From: Candidatus Latescibacterota bacterium
Lineage (GTDB): Bacteria > Latescibacterota > UBA2968 > SICM01
DNA length: 43,736 nucleotides
Assembly: GCA_009694805.1 (NCBI GenBank)
Contig: SICM01000014.1
Coordinates: 1 to 43,736, forward strand
Direction: 5' to 3'
Below are positions 27,443 through 34,879 of this stretch, in pieces (positions within the stretch are counted from its first letter, which is position 1; each line of letters opens with the position of its first letter). The position numbers and the translations under genes are program-made. The notes beneath the pieces were generated by a model. That model saw only the letters and a program-made list of their open reading frames with translations, did no database searches and was not told the origin of the DNA.

Positions 27443-30061
27443 ATGATTCGACCGCGCAGATGGGGATATGCGGCACTGGTCGCAGGGGTGATCTGGACTC
27501 AGTCCGGGGAGGCGCAGATGTTGCTCCAGAATGGTTCTTTCGAGCAGGGGGAGGGCGTCCCGTCGGGCTGGAAGGCCCTGGAGGGGGGGACGTGGGCCAC
27601 GGGGGACGCGCACCGTGGCAAGCGTCATTTGAGGGGTGAGACGAAGAAGGGGCGCGTGGTCTGGGAGAGCGACCCCGTTTCCCTCCAGCCGGAGACGGAC
27701 TATCGCGTTGAGGGGTGGGTCCGGTGCCCCTCCGGAGAGGGGCGTCTGGGCGTGGACCTGCTGGATGCGCGGGGACAGGTGATCGGGCAGGCGGAGGTCC
27801 CGGCGGTACGGGACGCGGCAGCGTGGACGTACACGGCGGCGGAGTGGGGGTCTGGGAGAGCGACCTCCGCGCGGATACGGTTCTGGGGGAAGGGCCGGGC
27901 GGATCTGGACGATGCGGGGATGGCCCCGACGGCGATGGTGATCATCGGGAACCCGGGCCTGGAGGGGGCGGATGCGAAGGGACGGATTCCCTACTGGAGC
28001 GAGGAGAAGGACTCGCTGCTGGTGGGCGCGCGCGCCGGGGCGTCCAGCCCGGACACGACCGTGACGCACGAGGGGAAGGCGAGCCTGAAGATCACGGCGA
28101 CCGGGGACTGGTTCGGGGTGGGGTCCGTGAACTTCCCGGTCGGCTTTTCCCAGGGGTGGGCGGACCGGGTGCGGTTGAGCGCTTGGGTGCGCACCGGCCC
28201 GAAGGGGTCGGCGCAACTGCTGGCCTGCTGGACGAACGATGAGCAGAAGGTCGTTCACGTGGACTCGACCGCTCAGGTGCGGGGACAGGACTGGCAGCGG
28301 ATCAGCATCGCACGGGAGGCCCTGCCCGAAGGGGCCTCCACGCTGCGCCTCGTGGCCGTGGCGCACGGGGGCGAGGTCTGGTTCGACGGGTTCGAGCCGC
28401 TGGCGCTGCGTCCGCAGAAGCGACAGGTCCGCATCTTCGTGAACCAGGTGGGCTACGAGGCGCTGGGGCCCAAGAGCGCGGTGGTGGCGACGAACTTCTT
28501 CCCGACGAAGGGGACGGGGATCGACTTTCAGATGGTGACGCCGGAGGGGAAGGTCGTTCTTCAGAGGCAGGTGAGCAGCTCCGGGCGCATCCACAGCGGG
28601 GCGCCGGACGACTGGGGGTGGTACTTCTGGCGGGCCGATTTCTCCGGGTTCCGGGAGGAGGGGGGGTACCGGGCCGCGGCGTCTGCGGAGGGGGTGCGCG
28701 GGGAGTCTTTCCCGTTTCGTGTGGGCCAGGGCGTGCTGTTCCGGGAGACCGCCGGCCTGGGGGTGGATTTCTTTTTCGTGCAGCGGTGCGGGTTCGAGGT
28801 GCCGGGGTGGCACAAGGCGTGCCACATGGACGCCGCGAAGCTGCCGGACTCGACGCACATCGACGTGACGGGGGGCTGGCACAGCGCCGGGGACTACAAC
28901 AAGCCGCAGTGGCAGTTCGGGGATAGCGCCGTGCCCTACGCCCTGGCCGCGGCCTTCCGGGCGGCACCGGAGGTCCTGTCGAAGCCGGACCGGGACGGAG
29001 ACGGGCTGCCGGACGCGCTGGACGAGGCGCGGTGGGGGTTGCAGTTCCTGGCGAAGATGCAGCGGGACTCCGGGGCCCTGCGCAACGACGTGAACCAGGG
29101 GCCGGGCCGGACCTGGATGAAATTTTCACCGCCGGAGGATCACTCGGACAACATCATCGGCACGGCGGACGACCCGGTGTTCCGGACGGAGGACGTGCCC
29201 AACACGCCGCTGGCCGCTGCCTCCTGGGCGAGCGCGGGGAGGCTCTTAGAGGAGCGGGGCGTGAAGGGGGACTACATCGCCAGGGCGGAGCGGTTCTGGG
29301 ACTACACCGTGTCCCACAGGGGGGAGGGGGACCCGATGCTGCTGATGAGCACGCTGGAGCTGGGCAAGGCCACGCGGAAGGAGCGATACCGGGAGTCGGC
29401 GCGGAGGAGCGCGGAGCTGCTCCTGAAGGGGCAGCAGCCGGACGGGCGCTTCTCGGGGGACTGGGTGAACGGGGACCTGGCCGCCGCAGGTCTGGGGCTG
29501 TTCGCGCTGGCGTATCCGGACGATCCCCTGCGGGGGCAGGTGGTGACGGCGCTGAAGGGCTATGCCGCGTTCAGCGCCGCCGATGCGGACAATCCGTTCG
29601 GTCTGACGCGGCAGGGAGACGAGGAGACGAATCGCGTGTTCTTCCACAAGGCGGTCGGGATGGGGGTCAACTTCTGGATCCTGGGTCGGGGGTGGGCGAA
29701 CCTGCTGATCCACCGGCTGACCGGAGACCCGGCGGCCCTGGCCTATGCCGTGGACCAGATCGACTGGGTGTTCGGGAAGAACCCGCTGGACCTCTGCATG
29801 TTCGAGGGGAAGGGGTCACTCAACCCTCCGCGCTACCACCATCGCTACGCTACGATCCCCGGACGGGAGCGGGGCGCGGTGCCGGGGGCGATCCCGAACG
29901 GGTTCCTGGTGGAGATGGGGCTGTGGGACCGGGCGGGTTTCGACATGCGGCGCGGGCCGGGGCGGGCGTCGTTCCGTTCGAGCGAGCCGTGGCTGGTCCA
30001 CAACATCGTCCACCTGCTCGCGATCAGCGCGCTGCACGAGACGCTGAACGGCGGAAAATGA
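27443..30061 (+). CDS. Secreted glycoside hydrolase family 9-type enzyme with carbohydrate-binding modules
   Basis: An 872-residue protein. Residues 1-24 are a signal peptide ending GEAQ. Two CBM-like beta-sandwiches follow (NGSFEQGEGVPSGW ... and NPGLEGADAKGRIPYW ...), then an N-terminal Ig-like domain of GH9 cellulases (VFVNQVGY-type segment RIFVNQVGYEALGPKSAV) near 330-420, then the alpha/alpha catalytic barrel. The base region reads GGWHSAGDYNK: the second Asp of the usual DAGD is kept (D484) but the first is Ser. The general acid is probably E848 in RSSEPWLVHN. The substrate could be a beta-glucan or another polymer. The next gene starts inside its stop codon (ATGA overlap). Confidence 0.85.
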   Translation: MIRPRRWGYAALVAGVIWTQSGEAQMLLQNGSFEQGEGVPSGWKALEGGTWATGDAHRGKRHLRGETKKGRVVWESDPVSLQPETDYRVEGWVRCPSGEGRLGVDLLDARGQVIGQAEVPAVRDAAAWTYTAAEWGSGRATSARIRFWGKGRADLDDAGMAPTAMVIIGNPGLEGADAKGRIPYWSEEKDSLLVGARAGASSPDTTVTHEGKASLKITATGDWFGVGSVNFPVGFSQGWADRVRLSAWVRTGPKGSAQLLACWTNDEQKVVHVDSTAQVRGQDWQRISIAREALPEGASTLRLVAVAHGGEVWFDGFEPLALRPQKRQVRIFVNQVGYEALGPKSAVVATNFFPTKGTGIDFQMVTPEGKVVLQRQVSSSGRIHSGAPDDWGWYFWRADFSGFREEGGYRAAASAEGVRGESFPFRVGQGVLFRETAGLGVDFFFVQRCGFEVPGWHKACHMDAAKLPDSTHIDVTGGWHSAGDYNKPQWQFGDSAVPYALAAAFRAAPEVLSKPDRDGDGLPDALDEARWGLQFLAKMQRDSGALRNDVNQGPGRTWMKFSPPEDHSDNIIGTADDPVFRTEDVPNTPLAAASWASAGRLLEERGVKGDYIARAERFWDYTVSHRGEGDPMLLMSTLELGKATRKERYRESARRSAELLLKGQQPDGRFSGDWVNGDLAAAGLGLFALAYPDDPLRGQVVTALKGYAAFSAADADNPFGLTRQGDEETNRVFFHKAVGMGVNFWILGRGWANLLIHRLTGDPAALAYAVDQIDWVFGKNPLDLCMFEGKGSLNPPRYHHRYATIPGRERGAVPGAIPNGFLVEMGLWDRAGFDMRRGPGRASFRSSEPWLVHNIVHLLAISALHETLNGGK

Positions 30062-31080
30062 CCATCACGGACATCCAGGTCCATCAGCCGGCAGGGCTGC
30101 TGCGGCTTCTGACGGACGCCGGCGTGGAGGGCTGGTGTCCGGGGGTGCGCGGGGAGGTTGCCTGTCAGATTCAGGCGTTCCTCAGAGGCGCCCTCATCGG
30201 TCAGGACCCTCTCCACCGGGAGCGTCTCTGGCAGGAGATGGTTCGCCTGGCCTCCTCCGCTCACCTTCCTCCATCCGTATGGGGTTGTGTGGATGTGGCC
30301 CTGTGGGACCTGGGGGGTAAGGCGGTTCAGTTGCCGGTCTTCCGGTTGATCGGAGGGTTTCGAGGCCAGGTCCCGGCGTACCGACGCGGGGGCCTCCACT
30401 CCGATGCGGCGGCGTTTGCGCAGGAGGCGGTGGAGGCCAGGGAAGCGGGCTTCGTGGGCTACAAAGACTGCTGCGATCTCGGGGTCGAGGGGACCCTCCG
30501 GGCGGCGCGGGCGATCCGGGAGGCCGTGGGCCCGGACTTCTATCTGATGCACGACGGCGGGCAGCGGTATTCCGACGCCGGGGCGCTCCGGGTGGGCCGG
30601 GGTCTGGAGGAGCAGGACTATCACTGGTTTGAGGAGCCCCTGCGCGATCCCACGTGGATGCGGCTCGGGGCGCTGGCCGGGGCGCTGGACCTGCCGGTCC
30701 TGGCGAGCGCGGGGCCGATGCTCCGGGGGACCTCGCAGGCGGTGACGCTGAAGGCCGTGGACCGGGTGCGGGCCGGAGCGCCCTGGTGCGGGGGGATCAC
30801 GGACCTGCTCAAGATCGCCCGCGTTGCGGAGGCGTTTGGCGTCAACTGTGAGATTTCATCGGGAGACGCGGCGTGGGGTTTCGTCCATGCCCATCTGGCC
30901 GGGGCGGTCCGGAACTGCGACTTCTTCGAGGCGCGCAAGACGGGCGCTCAGGGGGGGGCGCCTCTGATCCGAAATCCTCTGAGGGTTGAAAAAGGGTCTC
31001 TCGTCATCCCGCAGGGGCCGGGCCTGGGGCTGGAGCTGGACTGGGACGAGGTGGAACGGCAGACGGAACAGGTCGTGTGA
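30058..31080 (+). CDS. Enolase-superfamily protein (mandelate racemase/muconate lactonizing type), possibly degenerate
   Basis: A 340-residue protein starting at the ATG overlapping the GH9 stop. Two of the three expected metal ligands are present, D166 (LMHDGGQ) and E193 (WFEEPL), but the third position, in LPVLASAGPM, holds Ala218 where its neighbour has Glu277. The second lysine of the catalytic strand is also lost: GYKDCCD here against GYKGCKD next door (Cys139 for Lys195). Family members dehydrate or epimerise sugar acids. Loss of these residues suggests altered chemistry or a non-catalytic role. The N-terminal capping domain is shorter than usual. Confidence 0.85.
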   Translation: MTITDIQVHQPAGLLRLLTDAGVEGWCPGVRGEVACQIQAFLRGALIGQDPLHRERLWQEMVRLASSAHLPPSVWGCVDVALWDLGGKAVQLPVFRLIGGFRGQVPAYRRGGLHSDAAAFAQEAVEAREAGFVGYKDCCDLGVEGTLRAARAIREAVGPDFYLMHDGGQRYSDAGALRVGRGLEEQDYHWFEEPLRDPTWMRLGALAGALDLPVLASAGPMLRGTSQAVTLKAVDRVRAGAPWCGGITDLLKIARVAEAFGVNCEISSGDAAWGFVHAHLAGAVRNCDFFEARKTGAQGGAPLIRNPLRVEKGSLVIPQGPGLGLELDWDEVERQTEQVV

Positions 31081-31096
31081 GAGGGGAGGGTCTTTC

Positions 31097-32281
31097 GTGC
31101 AGATCAGGGACGTGAAGTTCTACATCCTGGAAGGGCCGCCCCGCAGCCGTCACGTCTCCTCCCGGGGGAGAGGGACGATGGAGAAGGTCCCGCCCGGATT
31201 GTCCGGCCTGTTCACACATTCTTCGGGGTTTCGGAGCCAGGGGCCGGAGGGGATCGAATACCGGGAGGAAGCGACGAGGCCGACCTATTCGTCCATGCTG
31301 CGCCTGGTCACGGACGGCGGGGTGGACGCCTTCACGACGTTCGGGAGCGGCTTTCATCAGGATGACCTGGCGTGGGAGGCCAGAGGGTTCAAGGCGACGC
31401 TCGCCCCGCTGCTGGTCGGCGTGGACGCCTTTGACCGGGAGTACATCTGGCAGCGGCTCTGGTACGCGCAGCGGTTCTTCTACACCGGGAGAGGGATCGT
31501 GGATATGGTCGACACCATGCTGTGGGACCTGGCCAGCCGGCATGCCCGGTCCCCGCTCCACAAACTCCTGGGTGGGTGCCGGGAGCGGGTGCCGGCGTAC
31601 CGGAACATCGGCGGGGGCACGATCGATGAGCTGGTGGCGGATGCGGTGAAGGCCAAGGCGGAGGGCTACAAGGGGTGCAAGGACCACTCCTATCGCGGGG
31701 TGAAGGGGAACATCGAGCTCGCGAAGGCGCTGCGCGCGGCGGTGGGGGACGACTTTCTGCTGCTGCACGATCCGGTCGAATCCTACACCTGCGACGAGGC
31801 GATCAAGGTCGGGCGCGCCCTGGAGAGGCTCAACTATGTCTGGATGGAAGAACCTCTCCAGGACTTTGACCTGGTGGGGCTCCAGAAGCTGTGCGACGCG
31901 CTGGACCTGCCGATCCTGGCGATGGAGTGGGCGGGGTCGATGGGCGGACAGCCCTACAACGCCTCGGCGTTCCTGGCGCTGGGGGCGACGGACATCGTCC
32001 GTCAGCGGGGGATCGGGATCACCGGCCAGATGAAGCTGGCCCATCTGGCAGAGGGGTTCGGGGTGGACGTACACGGGGGAAATCCTCACGTCATCCTGGC
32101 GATCCGGAACGATCCCCTGTTCGAGGCAGTGCCCGGCAAGATCCCGCCCCGGACCGCGGCGTTGACGTTCCAGGGCAGGCCGGTGGTGGAGGACGGATAT
32201 CTGTCCATCGCCTGCGGGGATGATCCCGTAGAAGCGCCGGACTGGGACGAGATCGAGGGGCGGGCGCTGGAGATCATCTGA
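31097..32281 (+). CDS. Enolase-superfamily sugar-acid dehydratase/racemase-like enzyme
   Basis: A 394-residue cytoplasmic protein. The Mg-binding residues D225 (LLHDPVES), E252 (WMEEPLQD) and E277 (LAMEWAGSM) are in order, and K192/K195 in GYKGCKDH provide the catalytic lysine region; His in VDVHGGNPH is a candidate acid/base. This matches the mandelate racemase subgroup, which includes rhamnonate, galactonate and other aldonate dehydratases. The GTG at 31097 follows GGGGAGGG and begins MQIRDVKFYIL; the ORF extends upstream in-frame but overlaps the preceding gene. The exact sugar acid is unknown. It ends 48 bases before the promoter of the second GntR gene. Confidence 0.9.
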   Translation: MQIRDVKFYILEGPPRSRHVSSRGRGTMEKVPPGLSGLFTHSSGFRSQGPEGIEYREEATRPTYSSMLRLVTDGGVDAFTTFGSGFHQDDLAWEARGFKATLAPLLVGVDAFDREYIWQRLWYAQRFFYTGRGIVDMVDTMLWDLASRHARSPLHKLLGGCRERVPAYRNIGGGTIDELVADAVKAKAEGYKGCKDHSYRGVKGNIELAKALRAAVGDDFLLLHDPVESYTCDEAIKVGRALERLNYVWMEEPLQDFDLVGLQKLCDALDLPILAMEWAGSMGGQPYNASAFLALGATDIVRQRGIGITGQMKLAHLAEGFGVDVHGGNPHVILAIRNDPLFEAVPGKIPPRTAALTFQGRPVVEDGYLSIACGDDPVEAPDWDEIEGRALEII

Positions 32282-32329
32282 AGATTCCAGGGAGGGGGAG
32301 GGGATGGAGAACTGCGGGATGAAAAAAAC

Positions 32330-32358
32330 TTGACAGAGAAATTCCAATTGTTTATAAT
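32330..32358 (+). promoter_or_regulatory. Consensus sigma70 promoter of second GntR gene
   Basis: TTGACA at 32330-32335 and TATAAT at 32353-32358 are both perfect and separated by exactly 17 bases. It lies in an AT-rich island just after the enolase-family gene. A start near 32365 would leave a leader of about 40 bases. Confidence 0.88.
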
Positions 32359-32370
32359 CCCCCACGTCTT

Positions 32371-32379
32371 TGTCAGACA
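32371..32379. promoter_or_regulatory. Candidate operator in second GntR leader
   Basis: TGTC and GACA are inverted around a single A, overlapping the likely transcription start. The flanking TTGTCAGACAG approaches the TnGTnnnACnA consensus of FadR-type regulators, missing the last A. A related inverted repeat lies in the first GntR leader. Confidence 0.4.
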
Positions 32380-32406
32380 GCTTGACATTGTGTCCACCCT
32401 CAGCGC

Positions 32407-33270
32407 ATGAGGTCTGTATTGTCTCTCGTGCCCATTGAAAGGCAGCGTCTCTACCGGCAGGTGGCCGAGGAGATCAAGCAATATATCCTGGACCAGGGTT
32501 TGAAGAAGGGGGACGCGCTTCCGACGGAGGTGGAATTTGCGGAGCGGCTGGGGGTGAGCCGTCCCACGGTTCGGGAGGCGCTGAAGGGGTTGCAGATGGT
32601 GGGAATATTGACCTCCCGCAAGGGGAGCGGGCACGCGGTGGGGTCGCTGGACCTTCTGGAACTGGCCCGGCAGCTTTCGTTTCATGTTCAGACGGAGGGG
32701 ATGGATTTCCGGGAGCTGGCGGAGACCCGGCTTTTTCTGGAGGTGAACATCCTCCCTCTGGTGGCCGCGCGGGCGACCGAGGAGGACTTCAGCCGGTTGC
32801 AGCAGGCCCTGGACCTGCTCTATCGGGGCCTGGAGCAGCGGGATCAGGCGGTCTGCATCGCGGCGGACGTCGCGTTTCACCGGGCCCTGTTCGAGGCGTC
32901 TCAGAACCAGCTCCTGACGAACCTGGCGGACGTCATTGCGGAGTTTTTTGGCCACATTCGCCGCGCCCTGTTCACCCCGGAACAGGACCCCCCGAGCGCG
33001 CAGCCGGAGCGAGCCATTCACGCGAACCGGGCGTTCCGGGATCATCAGGCGATCTGCGATGCCCTTCGGAAAAAGGACGTCCGGCGGGCGCGGGAGGTGA
33101 TGTACGATCACCTGTCCGTGACGTGCCCGCCGGAGGTGATGGCAGGCGGATTGCGGACGTTCGTGGGGCTCGGCCCGGGAGAAGACGGGCTGAAAAGGTC
33201 TCTCTCCAAGCCGTCTGACAGGAAGCTCTTCAATTCTCTTCGGATCCTCATCGGGGCGATCGGGGTTTGA
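32407..33270 (+). CDS. FadR-subfamily GntR transcriptional regulator, paralog 2
   Basis: A 287-residue protein nearly identical to the regulator at 10405 over the first 130 residues (PIERQRLYRQVAEEIK, VSRPTVREALKGLQMVG, LTSRKGSGHAVG), then moderately diverged in the FCD domain. Candidate metal ligands persist in DVAFHRALFEASQN, RDHQAICDAL and YDHLS. The identical recognition helix implies the two paralogs bind the same DNA sites while sensing possibly different ligands. An insertion of about a dozen residues (near PPSAQPERAIHANR) is absent from paralog 1. It has its own promoter and terminator, so it forms a single-gene transcript. Confidence 0.93.
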   Translation: MRSVLSLVPIERQRLYRQVAEEIKQYILDQGLKKGDALPTEVEFAERLGVSRPTVREALKGLQMVGILTSRKGSGHAVGSLDLLELARQLSFHVQTEGMDFRELAETRLFLEVNILPLVAARATEEDFSRLQQALDLLYRGLEQRDQAVCIAADVAFHRALFEASQNQLLTNLADVIAEFFGHIRRALFTPEQDPPSAQPERAIHANRAFRDHQAICDALRKKDVRRAREVMYDHLSVTCPPEVMAGGLRTFVGLGPGEDGLKRSLSKPSDRKLFNSLRILIGAIGV

Positions 33271-33291
33271 TCCGGTCGCCCGGCGGCGCGA

Positions 33292-33326
33292 GACGGGCAT
33301 CCCCCAGATGGGATGCCCGTCACTTT
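33292..33326 (+). terminator. Intrinsic terminator after second GntR gene
   Basis: GACGGGCATCCC (33292-33303) pairs perfectly with GGGATGCCCGTC (33310-33321), a 12-base stem with a six-base loop, followed by ACTTTTT. It starts 22 bases after the GntR stop and ends 15 bases before the start codon of the TPR gene. Confidence 0.88.
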
Positions 33327-33335
33327 TTCGCAACC

Positions 33336-34748
33336 ATGCCCTTTCGACATCTCCTCCGACGAGCGGTCTTGCTGATCTGCCTCCTGGCGCATCCTGTCTT
33401 CGGGCAGGGGGAGCACCTGCGGACCGCGGAGTCCCACCTGCGGGCCGGGAGGCTCTCCGAGGCCCTCGCCTCCTGCCGGGCCGCCTATCAGACCGCTCCC
33501 TCCGATGCCGTGGTCTGCGCCACGCTCGTTCGGGTGAGCCGGGCGGTCCTCTGGATGGACCCGGAAGACGCGGATGCCCTGCACGGTCTGGCCGGCGGTC
33601 TGATCGGCCTCGGTCATTGCGAAGAGGCCGTGCGGGCCTGCCGGCGCGCCCTTCTCCTGAAGCCCGGCGATGCCGAGGCCCACATCGCGATGGGGGATGC
33701 CCTGTCGTGCGCGGGAGACCCGGATGGGGCCGTGGCCGCCTACCGCGTGGCCCTGCGGGCCTCCCCGGGGCGGTCGGAACGGGCCCTTCGTGGATGGACC
33801 GAAGCCTCCCGACGGGCGACGGCGGCGCGCCCTGCGGACGCGGATGCCCGCACTCTGTTCGCGCTGGCCCTCAGCGGCCTGGGGCTGGCCGACAGCGCGC
33901 TCGCGGTCTGCCGGGAGGCGCCCCGGCTGAACCCGGAACACGTGGAGGCGCTCTGTCTGTACGGCAACCTCCTGGCCGGACGGGGCCGTCCGGAGGAGGC
34001 GTTCCGGGCGTACACGGACGCCGCGCGACTGGCCCCGGACTGCGCCGAGGCGCTGTATGGCATCGGCAACGTGAAGCGGGGGGCGGGGCAGTTTGAAGCG
34101 GCGGTTCAGGCGTATCGGCAGGCTGTGGAGGTGAAGCCCGCGTACGGGGCGGCGCACGTGAACCTGGGCAATGTGTACCGGGCGATGGGGCGGTTCGAGG
34201 AGGCCATCTCGGCCTACGGGGAGGCGATCCGGGTTCAGCCCGACCTCGTGGAGGCCTACAACAACCTGGGCAATCTCTACACGGACCGGGGCCGGTTCGA
34301 GGAGGCCATCTCGGCCTACGGGGAGGCGATCCGGGCGCGGCCCGACTTCCCGGGGTCTCACTACAACCTGGGCGTGGTCTATGCGCAACAGGGGCGCTGG
34401 CCCGAGGCCGAAGCGGCGTTTCGGTCCGCCCTCCGGGTAGCTCCCGACGATCCCCGTCTCCGGGAGGCGCTCCAGACCGTCCAGGCCCGGCGGCAGGGAG
34501 CGCAACAGGCGCGTGGGTCCGGCAGGGTCCGGTTGAGGATGGCCGTGCTCCGGTCGCGGGCCGAAGGCGATGGGTTGCTGGCGCGCGTGCGGGCCGGGGC
34601 GGCCTTTGAGGGGCAGGACCTCGGCTTTGTCCTGCCGGCGGACCTGGACACCCGGTTTGCGGAGGCCATCCGGGGGCTGAAGGTCGGGGAGGTCAGCGGG
34701 GTGGTGGAGACGGAGAAGGGGTACTTTGTGTTCAAGAGGATGGAGTGA
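33336..34748 (+). CDS. Exported TPR-repeat protein with a parvulin-like C-terminal segment
   Basis: A 470-residue protein. Residues 1-24 are a signal peptide (LLRRAVLLICLLAHPVFGQ). About ten TPR units follow; two adjacent units share an identical 43-base stretch (34191 and 34293, 102 bases apart), so the array grew recently. The last about 75 residues read like a shortened parvulin prolyl isomerase (LLARVRAGAAFEGQDLGFVL, then FAEAIRGLKVGEVSGVVET and GYFVFKRME) with the central part missing. The ATG at 33336 was chosen because the signal peptide starts there; no good RBS is present and a terminator ends 15 bases upstream, so expression may be low or start within the GntR gene. A periplasmic scaffold role is inferred. 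Confidence 0.8.
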   Translation: MPFRHLLRRAVLLICLLAHPVFGQGEHLRTAESHLRAGRLSEALASCRAAYQTAPSDAVVCATLVRVSRAVLWMDPEDADALHGLAGGLIGLGHCEEAVRACRRALLLKPGDAEAHIAMGDALSCAGDPDGAVAAYRVALRASPGRSERALRGWTEASRRATAARPADADARTLFALALSGLGLADSALAVCREAPRLNPEHVEALCLYGNLLAGRGRPEEAFRAYTDAARLAPDCAEALYGIGNVKRGAGQFEAAVQAYRQAVEVKPAYGAAHVNLGNVYRAMGRFEEAISAYGEAIRVQPDLVEAYNNLGNLYTDRGRFEEAISAYGEAIRARPDFPGSHYNLGVVYAQQGRWPEAEAAFRSALRVAPDDPRLREALQTVQARRQGAQQARGSGRVRLRMAVLRSRAEGDGLLARVRAGAAFEGQDLGFVLPADLDTRFAEAIRGLKVGEVSGVVETEKGYFVFKRME

Positions 34749-34750
34749 AC

Positions 34751-34879
34751 GGGAACCGCAGAGAACGCGGAGGATTGTGGAAATGCAAAGTGCAAAGTGC
34801 AAAGTGCAAAGTGCAAAGTGGGTTGGTTTCCGTTTTATAGTTTGCATTTTACATTTTGTATTTTGCATTTTGCACTTTG
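34751..34879. repeat. ACCGCAGAG-type unit plus ATGCAAAGTGC/GCACTTTGCAT palindromic repeat
   Basis: Bases 34751-34773 carry the GGAACCGCAGAGAACGCGG unit also seen at 39590-39650. From 34783 tandem GCAAAGT units face GCATTTTACATTTTGTATT and GCATTTTGCACTTT up to 34879, forming a long hairpin. The element overlaps the start of the second TPR gene. A related element lies at that gene's end. Confidence 0.85.

Noticed and set aside
29032-30057. Extension of the first enolase-family gene upstream to 29032
   Set aside because: It would be entirely inside the GH9 gene in another frame with Gly/Arg-rich composition; the ATG overlapping the GH9 stop starts the conserved domain.
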